Shown here: positions 58,562 through 64,000 of the stretch, one piece after another
Numbering within the stretch: position 1 is the stretch's first letter
Layout of the letters: every line of letters begins with the position of its first letter
NCBI RefSeq assembly: GCF_030490285.1
Contig: NZ_CP129884.1
Coordinates: 4,402,001 to 4,466,000 of the forward strand
Source: Methylomonas montana
GTDB taxonomy: Bacteria; Pseudomonadota; Gammaproteobacteria; Methylococcales; Methylomonadaceae
DNA: 64,000 nucleotides
Direction: 5' to 3'
Notes under the pieces: model-generated
What the model saw: only the letters and a program-made list of their open reading frames with translations
Databases searched by the model: none
Told to the model about the DNA's origin: nothing
Translations under genes and position numbers: made by a program

Positions 58562-58897
58562 ATGAAAAAAATTACAGCTCTTACTATCAGTGCATTGCTA
58601 TTCGCCAGCGCCGGCGTATTTGCCGAAGAACATGCCGCTGCGGCACTTGAACACGCTAACCAAGCCGTTACCCATGGCAAAGCCGGCCATAGTCCGGTTT
58701 TGGTGGAACATGCGGAAGCGGCGTTAACCCATGCCAAAAAAGGCGCCGAAGTCGCCAAAGGCGAGGCTAAAACCCATCTCGATGCCGGTGTAAAATCCTT
58801 GGAAAGCGCCATTGAACATGGCAAACAAGGTCATGCCGATGTCGCCACCAAAGCCGCCGAGGAAGCGGTCGGGCACATCAAAGCAGGCAATAAATAA
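58562..58897 (+). CDS. SmbP-like small His-rich metal-binding protein
   Basis: A 111-residue secreted protein: signal peptide (about 1-21, ending VFAEE), then a helical hairpin built of two imperfect repeats rich in His, Ala, Glu and Lys (LEHANQAVTHGKAGHS, VEHAEAALTHAKKGAE, LESAIEHGKQGHADV). About ten His lie at helical spacing. It is related to SmbP of Nitrosomonas europaea, which binds several divalent metals. A GGGGG ribosome binding site precedes the ATG. The neighbouring bufferin operon makes a role in periplasmic copper or metal handling likely. Confidence 0.8.
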   Translation: MKKITALTISALLFASAGVFAEEHAAAALEHANQAVTHGKAGHSPVLVEHAEAALTHAKKGAEVAKGEAKTHLDAGVKSLESAIEHGKQGHADVATKAAEEAVGHIKAGNK

Positions 58898-58962
58898 TCC
58901 CTAGACTATCAACTATTCTTGGGCGGAGTAATCCGCCGGCTCATCTTCGAGCCTGACGAAAT

Positions 58963-58985
58963 GTCCTCTCCCGACGGGAGAGGAC
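58963..58985. terminator. Hairpin between smbP-like gene and thyA
   Basis: GTCCTCTCCCG and CGGGAGAGGAC (58963-58985) pair over 11 bp around a one-base loop. No T-run follows, so it may be a weak or factor-dependent stop for both convergent genes. Confidence 0.4.
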
Positions 58986-58992
58986 CCATCGG

Positions 58993-59826
58993 TTAAACCG
59001 AAACCTTGCCGGCAATATGCCGGTGCGCCTGATAATCGACCAACTCGAAGTCGCTAAAATCGTAGTCAAAAATGGAATCCGGCCGGCGCTTGAACCGTAA
59101 CTGCGGCGGCGCCAGCGGCTGGCGGCTCAATTGCAATTCGACTTGTTCGAAATGATTGCGGTAGATATGCACATCGCCGAACGACATGATCAACTCGCCC
59201 ATTTCCAATTCGCATTGCTGGGCCAGCATATGCGTCAGCAAAGCTACACTGGTCTGATTGTACGGCACGCCCAGAAAGCAATCGGCACTGCGCTGAGTCA
59301 TCATGCAGGACAGTTTGCCATTGGCGACATAAAACTGATACAACACATGACAAGGCGGCAGAGCCATTCGCCCGGCGGCGGCGTTCTCGCGCGGCCCTAT
59401 GGTTTCGTCCGGCAGGAAGGCCACATTCCAGCCGCTGACGATATGCCGGCGTGAATCAGGTTTATTTCGCAAGCCGTCGATCAATATCTGTATCTGATCG
59501 TAACTCGTACTGTCCGGGCCTCGCCAATTACGCCATTGCGCGCCGTACACCGGCCCCAGCTCGCCTTCCGCCGTCGCCCACTCGTCCCAAATCGTCACAC
59601 CATGATCGTTCAGATATTTAATATTGGTATCGCCACGCAAGAACCACAGCAATTCGTAAGCGATGGATTTGAAATGCAGTTTTTTGGTGGTCAGCAACGG
59701 AAAACCGGCGGCCAAATCGTAACGTATCTGCCTGCCGAATACCGAGCGGGTACCGGTGCCAGTCCGGTCACGTTTGTCGATACCGTTGGCCATAATGTCG
59801 GCGAGGAGATCTAGGTAGGGCTGCAT
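58993..59826 (-). CDS. thyA: Thymidylate synthase ThyA
   Basis: Makes dTMP from dUMP using methylenetetrahydrofolate. The 277-residue protein has the conserved N-terminus [15 protein letters not shown], active-site Cys in [12 protein letters not shown], folate/dUMP motifs [15 protein letters not shown] and GDVHIYRNH. It is convergent with the SmbP-like gene. The left end of the insertion sequence is about 100 bp upstream of its start, so its native promoter may be partly displaced. Confidence 0.96.
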   Translation of the reverse strand: MQPYLDLLADIMANGIDKRDRTGTGTRSVFGRQIRYDLAAGFPLLTTKKLHFKSIAYELLWFLRGDTNIKYLNDHGVTIWDEWATAEGELGPVYGAQWRNWRGPDSTSYDQIQILIDGLRNKPDSRRHIVSGWNVAFLPDETIGPRENAAAGRMALPPCHVLYQFYVANGKLSCMMTQRSADCFLGVPYNQTSVALLTHMLAQQCELEMGELIMSFGDVHIYRNHFEQVELQLSRQPLAPPQLRFKRRPDSIFDYDFSDFELVDYQAHRHIAGKVSV

Positions 59827-59924
59827 AGTTGGTCGGAATTTAAAATGGCGAGCAGTATACCGGACAGTCCGAGCGCTTTGGCATATTTGCCATATAAAAT
59901 GGTGTCGCTATTACGACGGCTTAA

Positions 59925-61712
59925 TTAGAGTCTGCTCAGAAAATATAACCCATTGATTAAGCGTAGTTATTGAGGAATTTTGGTATAATTGCTGCACGAA
60001 AAACATGCCATTAGCCTCAAAAACCGTGCAGCCATGATTCGAACCACGAGCTCAAAACAACTGACGATAGCTGAATTCGACTGGCCGTTCGAGACAGCCC
60101 TGGATAAACACAATCGCTGGGTAAAACTGAGTGAGTGCATCCCGTGGGACGAACTGGCGGAATGCTATTACCAAGGGATGAGGGCGGACCGGGGCCGGCC
60201 GTTGAAAGACGCGCGGCGCGTAATCGGCGCGGTGATCATCAAGCACAAACTGTGTTTGTCAGACGTGGAAACCGTCCAGCAAATCCAGGAAAACCCGTAC
60301 CTGCAATACTTCGTCGGCTTGCCCGGCTACCAAGCGGCGGCGCCGTTTGCGCCGTCGTTATTGGTCGAAGTGCGCAAGCGCATGGGCGAAGCCGTGTTCG
60401 AAGGCTTTCACCGCGCCATCATCGAGGCGCACGAGGGGCAAAAGCCGACCCCGACCAAACTGGAAACGCCGCCGGCCGCGGCAACGCCCGCTGCGTCTGA
60501 GCCGAAGGCCGCGGCTAGCGTGACCGCGCCTGAAGCTGAGGTTCAGCCCGAGGCGGCCGAAGCGGCCTTGGATTTTGCCGATAAAGACGGTGTCCCATCG
60601 GCACCGGAGCCGGAAGCACCGGCCGCCCCGCGCGGCCAATTGATTCTGGATGCCACCGTGGTCGAACAAGCCATCCGCTTTCCCACCGATTTGAGCCTGT
60701 TGAACGAAGCGCGGGAATTAACGGAACGGATCATCGACACCCTGTGCAAGCGCCTGAAGGTCACGGACAAACCCAGGACTTATCGCCACAAAGCCCGCAG
60801 TGCGTATCTGGCCGTCGCCAAACAAAAGCGCCCCGGCCGGAAAGTGCTACGCCGAGGCATCAAGCAACAGTGGCAATATCTGCGCCGCAACCTGAGCCAC
60901 ATCGAACAACTCTTGGCGCCCATCCCTCAGGGTTCGCCGCTGCCGTTGCCGGGTTGGCTGCTGCATCGCTACTGGGTGATTCAGCATCTGTACCAGCAAC
61001 AATGGGACATGTATCGAAACCAGACCCGCCGCTGCGACCGCCGCATCGTCAGTATCAGTCAACCCTATGTGCGGCCGATGGTGCGCGGCAAGTTGGACAA
61101 GCCGGTCGAATTCGGCGCCAAACTCAGCGTCAGCCTGAGCGGCGAAGGCCTAGCTCATGTCGATCACCTGCGATGGGATGCCTTTCACGAAGGACTGGAT
61201 CTGGTCTCGCAAGTCGAAGCGTACTTGGCGCGCTACGGCCACTATCCGGAACGGGTGCTCGCCGATCCGATCTACGGCACGCGCGCCAACCGCGACTACC
61301 TGAAGCAACACGGTATCCGCTTTGCCGGCAAACCGCTCGGCCGCCCCAAACGCGAAACCGAGGCCAACCGGGAGCAACTCAAACACGACAAAGAACAGCG
61401 CCGGCAGGAATACCTGCAGCGCATCCCCATCGAAGGCAAATTCGACCAAGGTAAAAACGGCTATCGTCTCAACGACATCCGCGCCAAGCGCGCCAACACC
61501 TCGTTCGCCTGGTTCAACACCATCTTCTTGGTGATGAACCTGCTGGTCCTGCAAGGGATCTTTTTTGCCCTCGGTCAATGCCGCCTGGTCGGGTTACTGC
61601 AAATGATCGTGCGCGCCTGGAAACAAAAGATTTGGAATCTGCGCACCCATTCTAACTTGGCCGACCCGATTTGCTCGTCATTGCCACAGCTGATTTACTG
61701 AGCAGACTCTAA
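59925..61712. mobile_element. Complete insertion sequence (IS5/IS1182-like), TTAA-flanked
   Basis: Perfect terminal inverted repeats TTAGAGTCTGCTCAG (59925-59939) and CTGAGCAGACTCTAA (61698-61712) enclose one transposase gene. TTAA flanks both ends (59921-59924, 61713-61716), fitting a 4-bp palindromic target duplication, though TTAA itself could extend the repeats to 19 bp. The element is about 1.79 kb and appears intact. It separates thyA from the nfeD gene. Confidence 0.9.
60034..61701 (+). CDS. DDE transposase (DUF772/IS1182-like)
   Basis: A 555-residue transposase. Residues about 1-140 form the N-terminal DNA-binding part (DUF772-type, VIIKHKLCLSDVETVQQI and NPYLQYFVGL). Residues about 150-215 form an Ala/Pro/Glu-rich linker. 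The DDE core follows with first Asp in LILDATVVEQ, PTDLSLLNEARE, Asp in VLADPIYGTRANRDYL, and the C-terminal IPIEGKFDQGKNGYRLNDIRAK with the Glu. The start at 60034 is chosen as the first ATG; a TTG at 59989 is possible. The reading frame ends inside the right inverted repeat. Confidence 0.88.
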   Translation: MIRTTSSKQLTIAEFDWPFETALDKHNRWVKLSECIPWDELAECYYQGMRADRGRPLKDARRVIGAVIIKHKLCLSDVETVQQIQENPYLQYFVGLPGYQAAAPFAPSLLVEVRKRMGEAVFEGFHRAIIEAHEGQKPTPTKLETPPAAATPAASEPKAAASVTAPEAEVQPEAAEAALDFADKDGVPSAPEPEAPAAPRGQLILDATVVEQAIRFPTDLSLLNEARELTERIIDTLCKRLKVTDKPRTYRHKARSAYLAVAKQKRPGRKVLRRGIKQQWQYLRRNLSHIEQLLAPIPQGSPLPLPGWLLHRYWVIQHLYQQQWDMYRNQTRRCDRRIVSISQPYVRPMVRGKLDKPVEFGAKLSVSLSGEGLAHVDHLRWDAFHEGLDLVSQVEAYLARYGHYPERVLADPIYGTRANRDYLKQHGIRFAGKPLGRPKRETEANREQLKHDKEQRRQEYLQRIPIEGKFDQGKNGYRLNDIRAKRANTSFAWFNTIFLVMNLLVLQGIFFALGQCRLVGLLQMIVRAWKQKIWNLRTHSNLADPICSSLPQLIY

Positions 61713-62039
61713 TTAAATCTGGCCCTCCTGCCTGAAAGCACTCCACGCCGTCGCCGAAGGCTACTGAAAGCTCCGGTGCTCGGCACAGAAGATAGGCGTA
61801 ACGTTATTGCGACTAAGGCGGTATTTTCTACAATTCATTAGTATTATTCTCGTATACTTTTCCAAGTAGTGCTGAATCATTGAAATAATCAAAATCGCGA
61901 CAACTTAAATATTGCTTGTTGTATTCATAACTCAGTATTTGGTAAGTGTCCTAGAAAAAACGAAAGCATAATTCAGGCATTAAGACCATCAACCCCAGAA
62001 TGCACCAAGCTAAAAGTTCAAACCTAGCCAAATGCACAA
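61713..62039. other. AT-rich gap after the IS, no gene seen
   Basis: About 330 bp with higher A+T than its neighbours. No ribosome binding site, plausible small gene, tRNA or clear hairpin could be recognised. Together with the sequence before thyA it may be what is left of a former intergenic region split by the IS. Confidence 0.5.
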
Positions 62040-62486
62040 TCACCGGCAAACCTCCACCTCAAACACCGTCCCCTTTATCGCTACCACCTTAACTTTCGCC
62101 CCCATTGGACTATCCTCGCCATGTACTTTCCAGAACGTGTCGTCAACCTTGATCTTGCCCTGGCCGTTTTCGATAGGTGCAATTAGATTAAAAGTCCGGC
62201 CGATGTATTGCGCGCCGCGCTTGTTCAATAAGGGATGATCGGTGGCCTCGACTGCGCGGGTGCGGGCATATTTACGCCAACCCAATACCGATAATACCGC
62301 CAGCAAGGAAAACAACAGCAGTTGCACATTGAACGGCGTGACCGGGATTAACAAGACTACCGCGCCGACGATAAACGCCGATACCGCCAGCCACAGGAAA
62401 AAGAAGCCGGTTACGACGATTTCCAAAGCCAAAAAGCCGACCGCCAGCACCCACCAATACCAAAACAGCACATCTTGTTCCGCCAT
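62040..62486 (-). CDS. NfeD-family membrane protein
   Basis: A 148-residue protein with two to three TM helices (about 8-28, 30-50 and 52-70) and a C-terminal OB-fold domain (about 85-147, GRTFNLIAPIENGQGKIKV). NfeD-short proteins pair with SPFH/stomatin proteins in membrane microdomains; the SPFH gene is directly upstream by 3 nt. No serine-protease domain is present, so this is the short form. Confidence 0.88.
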   Translation of the reverse strand: MAEQDVLFWYWWVLAVGFLALEIVVTGFFFLWLAVSAFIVGAVVLLIPVTPFNVQLLLFSLLAVLSVLGWRKYARTRAVEATDHPLLNKRGAQYIGRTFNLIAPIENGQGKIKVDDTFWKVHGEDSPMGAKVKVVAIKGTVFEVEVCR

Positions 62487-62489
62487 GGC

Positions 62490-63410
62490 TTATCCCTTTT
62501 TGCCCAGCGCTTCTTTAGCCAGTTCGCCGATACCGCCCAGCGCGCCGATCACGCTGGAAGCTTCCAGCGGCATGAAGATCAGCTTACTGTTGTTGGCCGA
62601 GGCCACTTCTTTCAGAGACTCGATATATTTTTGGGCAACGAAGTAGTTGATGGCCTGCACATCGCCTTTGGCGATCGCTTCGGAGACCATCTGCGTCGCT
62701 CTGGCTTCGGCTTCTGCCAGCCGTTCGCGGGCTTCCGCATCGCGAAACGCGGCTTCCTTCCTGCCTTCGGCATCCAGAATCGCGCCTTGTTTCAAGCCTT
62801 CGGCTTTCAAAATTTCCGCTTGGCGCAAGCCTTCGGCTTCCAGAATCTGCGCGCGCTTTTCCCGTTCGGCTTTCATTTGCCGGGCCATGGAGTCGACCAA
62901 ATCTTTGGGCGGCGCGATGTCCTTGATTTCGATCCGGGTAACTTTAATCCCCCACGGTGAGGTCGCCTCGTCGACCACGTTCAACAGGCGGGCATTGATC
63001 TCGTCACGGCGCGATAACAGTTCGTCCAGGTCCATCGATCCCATCACGGTGCGGATATTGGTCATCACCAGATTGATGATCGCCATATCCAGGTAAGTAA
63101 TCTCATAAGCGGCCTTGGCGGCATCCATGATCTGGTAAAACACCACGCCGTCGACCCGGACCATGGCATTGTCTTTGGTAATCACCTCCTGCGAAGGCAC
63201 ATCCAGCACTTGCTCCATCATATTCAGCTTGCGGCCGATGCGATCGATGATCGGCATGATGATGTTAAGGCCCGGAGTCAACGTATTGGTGTATTTACCA
63301 AAACGCTCGACGGTGTATTCCATGCCTTGCGGCACGGACTTGACGCTCATGAACACCATCAAAATGGCGAACACCAACAACACTGTTACGAATAAACCAA
63401 AGCCGCCCAT
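62490..63410 (-). CDS. SPFH/stomatin (QmcA/slipin-like) protein
   Basis: A 306-residue membrane-anchored protein: N-terminal hydrophobic helix (about 5-22), SPFH domain (about 25-200, [15 protein letters not shown] and [18 protein letters not shown]) and an Ala/Glu-rich coiled coil (about 190-260) with repeats of [19 protein letters not shown] type. It forms an operon with the NfeD-like gene. Such pairs scaffold membrane proteases or microdomains; no client is indicated. Confidence 0.9.
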   Translation of the reverse strand: MGGFGLFVTVLLVFAILMVFMSVKSVPQGMEYTVERFGKYTNTLTPGLNIIMPIIDRIGRKLNMMEQVLDVPSQEVITKDNAMVRVDGVVFYQIMDAAKAAYEITYLDMAIINLVMTNIRTVMGSMDLDELLSRRDEINARLLNVVDEATSPWGIKVTRIEIKDIAPPKDLVDSMARQMKAEREKRAQILEAEGLRQAEILKAEGLKQGAILDAEGRKEAAFRDAEARERLAEAEARATQMVSEAIAKGDVQAINYFVAQKYIESLKEVASANNSKLIFMPLEASSVIGALGGIGELAKEALGKKG

Positions 63411-63511
63411 AGCGCCTCCTAAATGGTGAATATGAATTGTTTATTGCCAACGGTCACGTCGCTAATAATAATGTATGTCTCTTTAACTTGCTGGAAACAG
63501 GGTTCCGATTC

Positions 63512-63772
63512 ATGAATACTTTGATCTACTACAGTTTTAACGTGATGATATTGGCGGTGGTTATATTGATCGTCGGTCTGATCAAGCCCAAGTGGATACT
63601 GCTGTGGATGGACAAACCCGGCCGCTTGCCTGTCATGGCCATTGCCGGCGCTATTTTCATGGCCGGCGCGGTGATGTTCGGCGAAGGCAATAAACAGTTG
63701 CAACAGCAAAAAACCGAACAAGCCCAGAAAGCTCCGCAAAAACCGGGTGCCGAGGTGCCGGATTTACATTGA
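63512..63772 (+). CDS. Hypothetical two-TM protein (86 residues)
   Basis: An 86-residue protein with TM segments at about 5-25 and 39-58 and a Gln/Lys/Pro-rich tail. The central PKWILLWMDKPGRLP loop is typical of a small uncharacterised membrane-protein group in proteobacteria; no function is known. The start at 63512 begins the first TM helix; the longer frame to 63437 has no support. Divergent from the SPFH gene. Confidence 0.65.
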   Translation: MNTLIYYSFNVMILAVVILIVGLIKPKWILLWMDKPGRLPVMAIAGAIFMAGAVMFGEGNKQLQQQKTEQAQKAPQKPGAEVPDLH

Positions 63773-63785
63773 TAGCCCGTAGCTT

Positions 63786-64000
63786 TTAAACGCGCAGGCC
63801 GGCGATCAGGGTTTTTAAGGCCTGCAAATCGTTTGCTTGGGCGAGGGATTCATAGCGCAAACGCACAAAAATAGCGGTAATCCGTTCGATCTGCTCCGCC
63901 AAATCCGGGCGCAGGCTTTTGGCGCGTTCCGCCAAGGTGTTGGGGCCGTCGCCCACAGCAATGTCAATACCGGCCTTGCTCAGCTTACGACAAAACTGCC
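63786..64000 (-). CDS. C-terminal end of TgpA-type transglutaminase (DUF3488/DUF4129), partial
   Basis: The window ends inside this minus-strand gene. The last about 71 codons (complete codons from 63998 down to the TAA at 63786) encode QFCRKLSKAGIDIAVGDGP, TLAERAKSLRPDLAEQ, IFVRLRYESLAQ and LIAGLRV. This is the pattern of the DUF4129 tail of TgpA (FCRKLxxxGxxxxxxEGPxxYAERAxxxxP). The family is a membrane protein with a periplasmic transglutaminase domain. The call rests on the tail alone. Confidence 0.65.
   Translation of the reverse strand, partial: QFCRKLSKAGIDIAVGDGPNTLAERAKSLRPDLAEQIERITAIFVRLRYESLAQANDLQALKTLIAGLRV

Overview
The window looks like chromosomal core DNA of a gammaproteobacterium. 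Gene order matches that class in several places: rsmI/lpoA-yraN-diaA, glyQ-glyS-gmhB-plsC, hda-panE, and ubiK next to comM. A methylotrophic or methanotrophic lineage (Methylomonas/Methylobacter-like) is my inference from overall protein style and from the combination of arsenic, bufferin, AP2-like and HTTM genes. No methane- or methanol-oxidation gene lies in the window, so this is not proven. Nearly all the DNA is coding, there is no rRNA, tRNA or CRISPR array that I can see, and one complete insertion sequence is present.

Layout. 0.4-9 kb: 7Fe ferredoxin, a stand-alone second-type EF-G with its own terminator, a DUF2069-hda-panE operon, and a secreted YceI protein. 5.9-11.2 kb: a three-gene operon of TonB receptor, periplasmic binding protein and membrane GGDEF-EAL protein, which reads as a ligand-to-c-di-GMP sensory unit. 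11.4-16 kb: an arsenic operon arsR-arsC-arsD-arsA-arsI-acr3. 16.2-17.6 kb: a small island with a Tlde1-like (DUF2778) protein, a two-TM protein that could be its immunity partner, and a secreted YkuD L,D-transpeptidase. 17.7-26 kb: diaA, yraN, lpoA, rsmI, a glutaredoxin-like protein, a YqhA-family protein and metH. 26-29.5 kb: small membrane proteins and lipoproteins with strong terminators (a 42-residue TM protein and a tandem pair of 45/39-residue lipoproteins) around a large HTTM-DCC1 fusion. 29.5-35.7 kb: plsC, gmhB, glyS, glyQ, an acetyltransferase and NADP-isocitrate dehydrogenase.

35.9-43.5 kb: a GMC oxidoreductase, an alpha/beta hydrolase with an apparent Cys nucleophile and a metallophosphoesterase in one operon, followed by a MarR-type regulator with a C-terminal Cys4 motif, ubiK and comM. 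43.5-46.8 kb: a periplasmic molybdenum hydroxylase (iorA/iorB type) with a decayed MobA/MocA-like gene beside it. 46.9-54.8 kb: peroxiredoxin, a double AP2-like protein, nadC, ampD, a dynamin-like GTPase, pyrE, hemW, gloA and an ASCH protein.

54.8-58.9 kb holds the most interesting system: a bufferin/Hvf-type RiPP operon. It encodes an eight-cysteine precursor, a DedA membrane protein, an MNIO (DUF692) iron oxygenase and a DUF2063 partner. A His-rich SmbP-like metal-binding protein is divergently placed beyond nth. The precursor gene and smbP carry similar ECF-sigma-like promoter candidates at similar distances from their starts, which suggests a joint metal response. 59-64 kb: thyA, a complete IS flanked by TTAA, nfeD with an SPFH protein, a small membrane protein, and the 3' end of a TgpA-type transglutaminase gene running off the window.
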